Part shown: one piece after another, positions 35,279 through 48,500 of the stretch
How the letters are laid out: every line of letters begins with the position of its first letter
How positions within the stretch are numbered: position 1 is the first letter of the stretch
From: Ananas comosus
Lineage: Eukaryota > Streptophyta > Magnoliopsida > Poales > Bromeliaceae
Assembly (NCBI RefSeq): GCF_001540865.1
Contig: NC_033621.1
Span: 3,553,406 to 3,617,405, forward strand
Length of the DNA: 64,000 bases
Reading direction: 5' to 3'
Notes under the pieces: model-generated
Told to the model about the DNA's origin: nothing
What the model saw: only the letters and a program-made list of their open reading frames with translations
Database searches by the model: none
Program-made: the position numbers and the translations under genes

Positions 35279-38200
35279 ATGGGGAAGAAGCGGAAGCACG
35301 CGGAGGCGGCGGAGGCACCGAAGAAGGACGACTCGGCTCCGCCGAGGCCGAAACGCACTCTCACTGGTTGGAAGGATGGCGAACCGGAGAAGCCGAGCGA
35401 TTCGAGCGCACACACTGTTTTCCGCAACAAAGAGAAGGTCTTGATCACTTGCTCGCGGCGAATCAACTATAGGTGAGCTTCTGAGATCGAGATCTCACAT
35501 CGTTGTGTAGATTTGAGTTGTTCATTCCTTCCTTTTTGCCTAACATTTTGGTCTGTTTGTTGGGGAATTGGAATTGATGGTGTTGGTTAGGTATCGGCAT
35601 CTTATGCTTAATGTAGTGTCTCTGCTACCCCACTGCAAGAAAGATAGCAAGGTCGAGTCGAAAGAGAGCAAAGGGTCGACTCTGAATGAGCTGATCGAGC
35701 TGAGGAATTGCTCTAGCTGCTTATTCTTTGAGGTATCCCCTGCATCTCGTGTTATTTATTGAAGTTCCGTGAGATGCCGAAATATGGTTGCCGTAAAAGT
35801 TTGGTTTTTATGTTTTTTTTTTCCCCTGCTACTAACTGTTAGATCTCCATATTTTTGTTTAGTGTTGTATATTGTATTACTTGGCCTAGCTTCTACTTCT
35901 GCTTTCAGCTGCAGCAGCCATCTCTGGTAGTGTTTGGCAAGTTGTGTCGGATGGCTGAGATGAGCTTAGTGCTTCTCCTAGAAGCATTAATACATCCTAT
36001 AGCTATGCCAAGAGACCATGAGCATGGATTCCTGCTAAATAGTCAGTTTTAATTTGGTTTTCAAATTTAATTGTTCAATGAATTTTAATGTGAAGCTTTT
36101 ATGTTGACTTTTCTTAAAAGTTTGAACAATTATAAATTTATAATTGCTGAACCTTCTTATACGTTTGCTATATCAGTGCAGGAAACAGAAAGATCTTTAC
36201 CTCTGGATGGTTAAGTCTCCAAGCGGGCCATCAGTCAAGTTCTTAGTTAATGCTGGTGGGCATCTTTGCTGTTGAACGTTCAACTTGTTGATGATTTCTC
36301 TCTGTATTTTGAGGTTGCATGTACATATACTCTTAACTGTGCTATTATCTTATTTTAACAAACTCTGTACTCTTTTCTTATATTGACAGTTCACACGATG
36401 GATGAATTGAAGCTTACTGGCAATCATCTAAAAGGTTCCCGCCCATTGTTAACATTTTCAACAAACTTCGATAAGGAACCTCACTGGAAACTTGTAAAGG
36501 AGATGATAACTCAGGTGATTGTTGGTCTTGCCTATCTTTAATACTTGTATGCTTAAGCATTTTCCAGAGGTTGTCAGCCTATCAGGTTTCATCTGTTACA
36601 TTAGCAACAATTTTCTTCAAGGCCCATGAAATAATAGCTATATTTCGTTAAGAGATACTCGAGTTTATGAACACAAAATTATCTATGTCATGATTTGCAT
36701 ACTTCGAAGATTTACTTGCTCATTCTAGCATGTAGCAAGCTTTGTATTTATTTTTCCTCAGTAACCTTTTTACTCATGTCTCGTATAAATAATAATTAGT
36801 TTTCTTAAGCCTTTGTTTTTAATATGTTGAGTGTTTTCATAAAAAAAACCATTTTGAGAAGCGTTAGTCTGCAGATTAAAAAAGGAAAAAATGCCGTTGC
36901 CATTTTTGATTAATCATAGAGATGTCCGTGTAAGTTCATATGCTCTCACTTCTTGTACAAGTATATTAGAGCAGAACCTAATTTGTAAGGCGCTGGTAAG
37001 GCGCGCGGCCTAGGCCTTCTGAGCTGCAAGTGATGATGACAGTGGTTAAACCTTATTTCGAATTATGCATGTTTCTTAAAAGAGTCTAAGCAAACGTGAT
37101 ATATTTCTTAAAGTTGTAGTGCTGGCAGAATATGCTAAAGGCTGACTTTTTCCTTCCCTAATTGCAGATATTTGCGACACCGAAAGACCACAGGAAATCT
37201 AAGCCTTTCCATGACCACGTGTTTGTATTTTCAATTTTGGATGATCATGTATGGTTCCGGAATTACCAGGTGAAGTAGCAATCTTTGACCTATCTGATGG
37301 TTTTTTTGTTGCAGATAGCTGAAACTCAACATTTTTTCCAAATTCTTTTCAGTTTCATAAGCATTTCTACTACTACTATGTTTCATTAGACTAGGGTGTT
37401 GGAATAATTCATAATGCTACGTGAAATGAGTCCCACTTAACTGGTTAATTGCTGAGTAGTTACCGGTTAATTTTTTGTGATGAAAGTCGGTGTAATGCGA
37501 TGCATGTGTAGTATTACTGTAATCTGCTTTAAGAGGTGGTTTTGACTCCCATTCTTAATTCATCAGAAATGTTATAATTTTTCTTATGTTGCTAATAACT
37601 TTTTGTTTCGGTAATACTTGCATGAATATATTGAAAGCTTTGTGTTATTTACATTTTACAATTTTGAAAGAAACTTAAAACATACAGAGTATTTTTGGGA
37701 CGGCGGCAAATAAGAACCTCACTAGTAGGAAATCATAGCAATGAATTGCTACTTCTATCACATAAGATCCATCCTCAAGTGGAAATTACTTTCAAAACAG
37801 ACTTTAAGCTGGAGTCTAATTTGTTTGCAGATTTCTGTTCCCCACAATGAGACTGATAAAGTGGACCGAGGAGGTTTAGATAAAATGACGCTTGTCGAGG
37901 TATATATCAATCTTGAAGTTATAAAGGAAATAATAGTATTTTTGGCACATGTTTTAATTGAATTGTTTCTTAATAGGTTGGTCCAAGGTTTTGTTTGAAC
38001 CCGATCAAGATATTTGGTGGCAGTTTTGGTGGCCCGACGTTATATGAGAATCCATTCTACGTATCACCAAATCAGGTATGCATCTGTCCTGTGTCCTCTT
38101 TTATTCCTCTTCGGCAAGATGAGCCACTGAGATAATGAACCAGTTCTTCTGTGAACAGTGCCAGAGTTTGTCAAAAATCCGACAAACCTTTCCTCTTATG

Positions 38201-38660
38201 TACATGATTTACTGTTTATGTTTTTCTTTCTTTCTTTCTTTTTTTAAAAAAATCTTTTGCTTATCTATCTTTATAAGTAACTTCCATTTGGCTAACCCGG
38301 AAAAGTGCTGATTGAGCAGTAAAGTTGTTCAAAGAAGCACCGACGGCATTTTTTTGCAGAAACCTCGAGTTATATTCTGATTGAAATTTGCAGCTATTTA
38401 TACTAATGTATTTGTGGACTGTCCCTTATCTGACACTTTAAATTCAAGTTTGTTACTGTCTTAATTTCATTATCCTACTGGGCTTTTGGATCTGTTTGTG
38501 TTTACTGATTTGTTTTGCTTTGCATCAGATCCGGGCTCTGGAGAAGAGGAAGAAAGCCGGAAAGTATGTGAAGAAGGTGAAGGCCAAGACGAGGCGAAAG
38601 ATACATGAAATGTCGAACGCCTTGGAGCCGGACGAGTTTGCGGATTTGTGGAAGGAATAA
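35279..38660 (+). CDS. BRX1: BRX1, Brix-domain ribosome biogenesis protein
   Basis: Nucleolar factor for 60S subunit assembly and rRNA processing. Exons: 35279-35472, 35591-35732, 36177-36255, 36390-36514, 37168-37269, 37831-37899, 37977-38075, 38529-38660. All borders are GT-AG and the joined frame is 313 codons plus TAA, the usual size for plant BRX1. The N-terminus is basic (MGKKRKHAE). The Brix domain starts around EKVLITCSRRINYRYRHLM and includes LNELIELRNCSSCLFFECRK, LYLWMVKSPSGPSVKFLV, LTGNHLKGSRPLLTF, VFVFSILDDHVWFRNYQ and FGGSFGGPTLYENPFYVSPN. The C-terminus is Lys/Arg-rich (KRKKAGKYVKKVKAKTRRK). It sits on the opposite strand between the two XDH copies, with only about 430 bp between its stop and the start of the duplicated XDH block. 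Confidence 0.95.
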
Positions 38661-39576
38661 ATTAAATTTTGTCAGCTCACATAAATTTCGAATTTCAGGA
38701 AATTTTGACCTCATGTTTCCTACTGGCTTTGAACTTGGATGTACTTTTCTTCTTTCTTAGTTTTGAATGTTCTGATGTTTTCTCCACCATGGTCTCTTTT
38801 CTTTACATTGTTCATGTATGAATATACTTTGTCATTATCTATTTAAAAAACAATGCTGCTCTTTTTATTGATTTCATAAAATACTTTCTTTTGGGATTGG
38901 AGTCAGAATTTTAACATTTGAATTTGTACTTAAGATGTCCAGTAAGCTAGAAATTGTGGAAGCATAAGAATATTGAGGTTTGAAGCTGCTGCTTCCAAGG
39001 GCCTGGAAGCTAGTCAGATGAGTGACTTCAAACTACTTTTTAGAGTAGAAAAGCTGTTTCAGAAGCCAGACTATGGATTTACTTGTATGTGGTTTGTGGC
39101 CAACTGCCTTCTGTTTCTTACATAAAAATTAGATGATTGGAGGAGGATCAAATGATTTGCAGTAGTGCAATTCACCCATTTTAGGAACCAAGCATGTTTT
39201 CTCATTAAACTTAATTTGTTTGGTATTATAAATCTAGCACTAAAAGAAAATATCATGTAATATTATACCAGTGAAATATTCTCTAATAAATACGCTATCA
39301 AGTCGAGAGACCAAATCAAAATATTCTCTTTGTTTGGTATCTGTAGTTTTATCAAGAACCAAACCAGAACCGGAGTGATTTAACCAAATCTGAACAGATT
39401 TGAGAACAGTTGTGTATTTTGGGAGTCGATTCTCAACTCTCGCCTTTAATAAAATAAACAAGCTTACCAGAAACCAGCTTGTAATTTATTACATCAAATC
39501 ACATATCTGCAGTTTCCTGTAGTTATGTGTCCAACTGATCGGAAATCGGCTATTTACAGCAGTAAGAAGCGAACAA

Positions 39577-42500
39577 TCAGACACTGAGTTTCGGGCGGTA
39601 GTTCGGGCTTGCAAAGTGCTTAGTGAAAGAGTCGACGCAGGCCATTCTGATCCTCTCGGGTGTTGCAGGATTATCGAGCGGGAACCACTCATTTAGACCC
39701 TCCTCGGCTCGTGCTGCAATGATTGCATCTTTGATCGCGAAAAACACAGAAGATGCAAGGAAGAATGGCGGCTCGCCCACAGCTTTCGAAGAGTGAATTG
39801 CCTTCGGATTTGGAACACCCTGCAGCATTATCAGTAAAAGATTCGCAATTAATCAACACAGGAAATGCACAGCTCTGCATAAAAGATCGTAAAATACAAA
39901 ATACCTAAGCCTGATGAAATAATGGGTCTAAGAGTAAAAGACATCAAACAAGCAAAGATGCGACTTAGATGAATTTAAAGTCGTCGATTATGAACTGTTC
40001 ACAATGATACACCGGGGAGAGTAAGATTGCAGTCTCTTAAACGGAGGGTAATAGAAAATTAAAATTTCGAGGAAAATTTCTACTCGCCGATTACAGAAAG
40101 AGACTATTTTAAAAGCTTAGTACCTTATAAAGATCTGCGAGATACAGAACCTTACATATTTTGCACTTTGTTGTTTCTCACTATTGAAGATATCTTCTTT
40201 CTGTTTTGTCAAACAAGTTGAACATATTTTCCTCAAATTATAGAATTTAATAGCATATAGATGTATAAACATACCAACTCCAAAATATGAATGAATCACA
40301 CAGGCTGCAATAGTACTAATTGGCAAGCAAAAAACCACTACCTTCAAAAGTGAAACCTTGAATTTCAGAGGTATATCATTTACTGAAGGAATTTTGTAGG
40401 TTCCAGGGCCGCAAGTAAACAGGTTGCCGGATCTAATCCACTTGTGATGAGCATCTCCCCATTTCAGCTCTTCCAAGGCAACCCAGCCTAATCCTTGTAT
40501 AAAAGCTCCTTCAATCTACAACTCAAAGATTTATGGTAAAAATGAAAGGGGTTTAAAAAAAAAAAACATAGAAAATAAAGGAACCCTAAAATAGCAAATT
40601 CATAAGAATCATAAACTATTCATTCTATATTACTCAAGACTTAATAAATAGAAGATGAAAAATAATTTTCTAAGGCACCTGTCCAATGTCAATGGCTGGA
40701 TTAAGCGAATATCCGAGATCCATAACAATATCTGCTGTTCTTGTATAGAAATCTCCAGTTAAAGTGTCTATTTCAACCTCAGCAAATGCCGCTCCATAGG
40801 TGTAGTAGCTGAACAGAGTTCCCTTACCCACTTTCCAGTCAAACCCAACATTAGGTGTGATATAAAAACCGTGAGCTGAGAGATCTATTCGCTCCATGTA
40901 GCATGCACACACTAACTGGCAAAATTAACATTTGTGATTCAGAGACGTCGTGAAATACAAATAATCAAAACCACAAATCTATCTCGGTAACCACAATAGA
41001 TTGCAATTCTATAATTATGTGAATCCCATTAAAATTTCATTTAAGAGTGGAAAAATTTAAAATTTCATCGCATAAACTAGTGATTCAGAGCAAAGAATTC
41101 AACTGGCTGCCATACATAGCAGAAGATATTGAGAAGGCAATACCTCGGCAAAAGAACTGTGCTTTTGTCTGCAAGCTATAGGTTCCATGCGGGCCTTAAT
41201 TTGCTCACAAGCATCTAAAACTGCAGCGCCATACAAATCCGAACTTGCAGAAGCTGCCGTTGCTGATGCATTAGGAACCTATAAAAAGAATACTACCATA
41301 AAGTTCATATATTATAAAATGTTCCGACTGAATTATCTCCATTGGTTTAGAGTAATACTGACCTTATCAGTGCTTGTTTCCGATATGAATACAGAACTGA
41401 GAGGAATATTAAAGGATGAGGCAGCAATTTGGGCGACTTTTGTGTGTAGGCCTTGTCCCATCTCCACTCCACCATGCGTCACTAGGACGGTGCCATCAGT
41501 ATACACTTGCACAAGAGCGCCAGCCTGCAGAGCCATTCATCGATGTAAACCAAATAACAAGGAAAAAAAGAATGATGAAGAGAAAATAGAAACCCATATA
41601 GATTCTCCCCCATCTGCTCCGCCACCCCAGGGTTAGCACCACTGACCTAAAGACGGAACTGTCATAATTACTTCATTCATAACTACAACCTAGAAATTGT
41701 GTATAATATTCTGCTGCATATCTATAGTTGTTTCTCATGATTTACACCAGATATGGAACAACATATGTTAAGACTATACAAAAAGAGAAACAGGAAGTAC
41801 TGCAGGGATGAAAATTACTAAGCCTCGGTCATGTATTTTTCAGAGGCGCAAGAAACATTAATTGTTCAAAAACAAAATAAAGAACTCACGCATTTGATAT
41901 CCGAAGCAGAAATTCATCTGTGGTATTAATAGTATTCTGCAAATTCCTTGAATACCTGATTCATGTGCTTTGCAGTGAAGGAGATGCCGAATTTGGTGGG
42001 AACCATTGCAACTCCTCGCTTTCTCCAACGATTTTGACGGTTAAAAGAGCTTACTGCTTCGCGAGCATTTTGAAAATCACAAGAGATCTTTAGTTCATCC
42101 CACACCTGTCTGATTGTGCAGTTCTCAAGCACTTGTCCATAATGAAGCACTGTCCCTTCATTGTGAAAATTAAGCTCCTGAATATTACCGAATTTAGACA
42201 ATTTCTAATGGTGAAAAACAAGAATGTTGACAAAAGTAATCTGGAACAAACAAGTATTTACTACTTACCCGTATCTCCTCAGGACTTTTCCGAAGCTCCG
42301 TAGCTATACGTTGAATCCAGTTCTCAGTAATAAGCATGCCCTGTGGGCTCCCAAAACCCCTGAAAGCTGTATTACTTGGGAAATTTGTAAAGCAAACTTG
42401 GCCTCGAATCTTGATGTGGGGTATATCATAGACATTTTCTGAATTAAACATAGCACGCTCCAGGACTGGAACAGACACGTCCAATGAATTCCCACCATTA

Positions 42501-45500
42501 TTGTAGATTTCAAGATCCAATGCCATAACCTTCCCTTCATTTGTAAACCCAACCTGAAGTAATTATATCGAGAAAAAGAAAAAAAGAAAAAGAAAACTTT
42601 AGGTAACCATGATATGAAATTTAAATACAAAGGAAATGTAGGACCCGATCATTACTTCACGCAAAATTGTTTTTGTAGCTTTAGATTCTATGTATACCAA
42701 TAATTAACATGACAATTAAGCTTCTTGCAGAAGCTTAAAGATTGAGTTGCATCTGAAAAATCCTAACTGTAACATGCTTTACTACTGCAAAGTGCAAGGA
42801 CAGTCGAAGTTTGTCAACATGGAACCTAGGAAAGGGGAGCAACCATTATCGTGACCATCTATTGTCCTTGAACATGTGGATTAGTAACAATTTAATAGGT
42901 CTAATCTAGCCATAAGAGTAGGGAATACCCAATGCAAATAAATGGCCAGATCTAGGGTATATGAAGCATGCACAGATGTGCACTCTAAAGAATAATAATA
43001 CAAACTAAACAAACCGTCGGTACATTGCACAATTGAAGTTATGACATAACTGTACACAGGTAGCACTCTGAAGCAACAGAATTTAACTCTTCCAAAAAAA
43101 ATTGAGTAATTAATGAAATCAGTACCTTGTATTTTCCAAGGAAGCTGTGCCGCTGTCCAGTTATCATCATATCGACATCCCTGTCTAGAACAATCTTCAC
43201 TGGTGTTCTTAAATGATATGATGCTACAGATGCTGCAGCTGCAATGAAGGAAGATCTGGTTTCTTTCCCACCAAAGCCACCACCAATGCGCTTTGTCTTG
43301 CAAACGACTTTCGATAATGGTAGATCAAGAACATTGGCAACATACTCCTGGTTCCTTTGTGGTGCCTGAGCACCAGCAAAGGGATGCGCAACATTAGACC
43401 AATTTATAATGTGTAAAAAAGAATTTATTAAATTTAGAAGAGGAATGAGAATTAAATAAATCTATTGCACGAAATTTCCTCAGGGAAACGAAAGCTACTT
43501 CATGCATTGATATCATCTTACAGTAGAACTTTCACTAAAATTTTCAGTGACACTCGGAAGTAAGTCAACATTGCTTTCATTAAATATGATTTCACCAAAA
43601 AAAACAAGACTAGATCGATGGGTTAATAGGTGCCCCACCAAAGTTGTAATGGTTGTCTCTTAAGTTTGATCTCATTAAAAAAAAAAAACGCAGACATTAC
43701 ACCTTTGCACTTCATTTGCACAAAGGAGTAAGCTCGAAAGAAATTTGGCTCGTCTTTTAATTATTCTCTTATCATTTAGCGGTATATCATGATTTCTGGA
43801 AGTAGGCAAGTCCTAGAATATCCTTACTCGACAAAAGCATGACTTAAAGAATAGAAATGATTCAGCTATAAATATTTAGGATAAGAGCTTTCAGAAACCA
43901 CGAGAAATGGTAGACCATCAAACAGCGCAGGCATCTTGGTATCAAAAGAAAAGTCACATGAAGTTATACAAATTTAGCCCCGAAAGTTGACCAAGATACC
44001 GATTTTGTTCTTAGTTGCAATAAATTTAGCCCTAAAGTTTGATTAATCTCATTCGCAAAGTGTCAAAGTTAACAAAGCAAAGTCTTAGGTTCAAGTGGGC
44101 ACCCTTTTCTGATGATAGATTAACATATAACATATTTATTATGCAAAACAACCTTCAGGGGCAAATTGTTAAGAATGAAACTAAGAGGACGAAACCGAAA
44201 TGAAGGTTCACCTCCAGAGACTAACATTGCAGTTAACCCTACAGCTTATCGTATGGATTGAAGCAAAAAGAATGGAACATACTTGTGTAGAGGAGATCAT
44301 ATGTACTTCATTTCCAGAGTCAACTGTCCAGACCAGACAGCTCTGGGGCTCCAAGTAAAAGTGCTCTTGACCTCCAACCTGAACCTCCCCTTCTATAATC
44401 TTGTCGCATGAACCTGACTTGAAACACCATTCGGCATCTCCGTTTACCAAGCTCCTCGCAGTGTTAGGATGAAAACTGCCAGAATCAACAGCATCTCTTA
44501 TAGACAAAATTGCTGGCAAGTCTTCATATTTAATCTCAACTTTATTTGCAGCAGCTTTTGCATTTTCATGAGTATCCGCCACAACAATCCCGATAACCTA
44601 TAAATGACAATAGTAAGGAAAATAGGATATACAACAGCGTATTGCTCCACTGAAACATTTCCATTTACACGGGTAATAACAGCAAACTTTTCACTTAAAT
44701 GGGTAACTATACAAATATGATGTATTTGTGGGGTATATGTGCAAAAGGCCCCAAAAAAGAAGTGAATAGAGGTTCAATACCTGGCCAACACAAGTAACAA
44801 CCTCTGAAGCAAAAAGTTCCTCATTGGCAACAACTGGTCCAAGCTTATTACTACCAGGGACATCTTTTGCAAGAAAAAGACCAGAAAAACCAGGTGAAGT
44901 TCGGGCACGTGAATTATCTATAGATAATATGCGTGCATGAGCTCTTCTACTCAATATTAAAGCCGCATGCAAAGTATTCTGAGATGTACGTGTATCATCA
45001 GTGTATTCGGCCTCACCAGTCACCTGATAAATTGCAATAACAGAGAAATCAAATGAATGGCAACGATCTGCAGCACCTTGGACTAACCAAAAAAAATAAT
45101 CAAATAGAGATTCTTAGCTTTTGTAGCAAACTACCAAAACATGAAGCCAGTTGAATTTTCTACCAGAATTACTGAGACTCGTTAGCATTTAAAACTCTCT
45201 CTACAAGATGCTTATCAACAAAGAAAAGGAACTTGTTACGACAAGCATACAAACGAAAAACGAAAATGGCGAACACAAAATAGACAAACCACAAGCAGAA
45301 AAAGAAGAACACACAGATTTACGTGGAAAACCCTTTGTAGGGAAAAACCACGGGCGAGGGAGGAGAGATCTTCACTATCAAAAGGGAATACAATATTGAA
45401 GGTACAACCAACCATGATCTGTAGCCTCTAGGGCAAAAACGAAAAGGAAACTCTTTACGGGTTTCGGATCCGATCCATACAGCGGGGGGCTCTGCCCCCC

Positions 45501-48500
45501 CCACACCCCCTGGCAAATGTCAATGGTGGTCTACAGGCTCGGACCTGTCAGCCCGAGCCCTCCGCTTCCCACCACATACATTCATTTTTCCTTTCACAAT
45601 TTTATTTTTCAATTTGGTCGCACCGCGAAACTGTCGGCAAGTTGAAATCCCGAACTGAAGTCGATTATCAATTTCGAGTCACATCTAACAGAATTTAATG
45701 ACAAAATTAATAGAGGACAAAACTGAGCTTTGGACTCCCCTGTTTTTCGTGATCAGGTTGGGGCTTTGGACCTGTGTAATCTCGCCTATGTACCTATTTA
45801 CACTTTCAAATAGGGTATATCCCTGTTTAATCAAAAAAAAAAAAAAAAAAAACTGAGCTTGGTCCTTGTGTAAATTAAAAGCATAGAACTAATAGAATAT
45901 CGAGTTCCCTACAAAAGGTTATAGACAAATAGACACAGAAGAACAAATTACCAATCAATGAAAGGGGAAAAAAAACCAATAAAAGAGCGTTATCTAAGAT
46001 GGGAAAACATTGATTATTCAAATTTGTGTGAGAATATAGGATTTTTTTGTTTCTTTCAATGGAAAAAGCGATACTCGCTGGACCTAACAATTCGTATCAG
46101 AACAGATTTGTGCAAAATACTAAAAGCTATCATATGTAAAATGCAATTAGATTTGCTTTCAAAATATCTTTATAGCCATTGAACAATTTCTATTTAACAT
46201 CCTAACAAAAAGTAATTCTAGTTGAGAATAGGGAGCTAGTTGAAAGAAGTCTGAACAGATCTTACAAATTAATCATGGAGCTACCTGGTGAATTCAACCT
46301 TTTGCACAAGGCTGGCCTTTTTGACAAGATTAAGTTGTAAGAATACATGTAACAAACTAAGTAATAACGATATAAATAACTAAGGGACCAAAAATCGTAA
46401 AGCCATAAACAGGTTAGTTACAATCTTTTTTCCCATCAAATGGCAACAGTACATATTGGCACATCATTAAAAGGCATCAAAACCAAATAATTCGCCAATA
46501 GCTACGGAATATAAATTAACAAATGGGCCACATTAACATGTAATTAATGTCCCTGGTAACAAGATTTAAGAAGACATAAACTACATGTACAGAAGTTAAA
46601 ACTACATTGGTCGATGCTTGCAACAAACTTCTAGGCATCTTCAGGAATTTTACGTTTTTCAGTTTTTGCTTTTCACCGGATAGCCAATTAGTCCAGCAGT
46701 ACGGATATGCGGTGTGGCAGATTTCTGCCATTGGCATATTTAATCAAGTAACTAGCTAGGAGATTACTCCCTTAAAAAAAAAAAAAAAGAGTTCGACAGA
46801 CTATAAATAACCTCAATAGAATCAGGTAAAGTTCTCTTCAAATCAAGCATATAAATAACAAGACAACATCACAAGATCACATGCAACTTTCATAACTTCT
46901 AGCAGATAAATGGATAACAGTATAGCTCGTGTATTATTATCAACTAATAAAAGGCATATACAATAACTAACAAAACAGATACAGATGCTGTCCTTAAGCA
47001 ATCCCACCAAGATTCAACTCTTTCAATAAACCAAAATATGTGATATACCTGTAGCTTTGATGAGAGATGGACCATTGGTAGCCCCACAGCTGTTCCATGT
47101 CTAGCCAACTCATAACTCTGACTTCCACAAGATGAAGGCCTTGAGTAAGGCTGTACAGCTGATAGTTGAGTGGCATGCAAACCTTCCTTAAAGTGTCCTT
47201 TTACATTCATCTCATGAGTTACCCACATAAAAAATTTAAAAAAGAAACTCAGTGTAAGGGATTTTCGGAATTCAGCCATTCCACCTGGTGCATCCTCCGG
47301 AATATTAATATCCTCTTTTAATACATTTAAAACATCCTCTAACAATTTCTTATCCCATTTCTTTCCCATCAGATATTTCTCTGTTCTTGATGAAGAGATA
47401 GAAAGCGCGGCGACTCCTCCATAAACAATAGAAACATCAGCGATAATCCAGTCTCCGTTTTCTTCCCTGATATGAGCACGCATTCCGGCATTTACCAAAG
47501 CAATATCATCTTCCCTTCTATGTGCTTGTTTAAACTCTTTCACAAATTCAAAAGGTCTTGTCCATGGTAAAAATATTGAGAGTAATATCTCATCATGTCG
47601 AATATCAACTTTGCGATAACCAAGAAAGTAATCTTTGGCAGAAACAGTTCTAACTTTTCCTTTACAATCAATCAGCTGAAACTTCGCATTAGAAGCCATC
47701 CAAAGGGGGTTTAGGTCAGATATTGGACTAGCAGTACAAATATTTCCGCCAACAGAAGCAACATTCCTAATTTGTTTCCCAGCAAACCACTTCAGCTGCT
47801 CCAAAATCGCCCTGCAAGATGAAATCTCATGACCGTCTCTCTCTGCTACAACCTTTTGAAGGACTTGTTGGAGCTGTGTCAGCCTCACAGAAGCACCAAT
47901 CTCAATGCCATCTTCTCCCACGTTCAATGCATTAAGCTCCACCACATGGGTAACCCAAATGAGCACTCGATACTGCACATTTTTGAACTTCGTTTCTATC
48001 CCTACTTCAGTGTTACCAACAACGAGTTTTGCCTCCGGATAGCAAGACTTGAGATCTAACACATGCTGAAGTCTTAGAGGTCTATACCATTTTAAACCAC
48101 CAAAACCATGTAAACTTAGAGGCAAGACTTTTCTCAGAAGCAGCTCAGGAGGAAAGATAAGCTCTTTTTCATTGTAAGAACTTCCATCGGTTTCACTATA
48201 AGAAATGGGTCTATGTTGTTTCCTGCCATAAGCTTCAGATGAGCTTCCACACAAACATGGTTTCCCTGTCGAGGGGCAAATGGTTTGACTGGTAGAGGAA
48301 CTTGCTGATGTTGAGTTAGTATATAACGAATCATCGGTTTTAGCAAAAACACGGAATGCATCAACAATCGGCCTATAGCCTGTACAACGACATAAATTTC
48401 CAGCAAGGTTTTCTTCGATCTGCTCCTCGGTGGGAGGTTGTTTGTTTGATCTCAATAGTGCATACATAGACATTATGAAACCAGGAGTGCAAAATCCACA

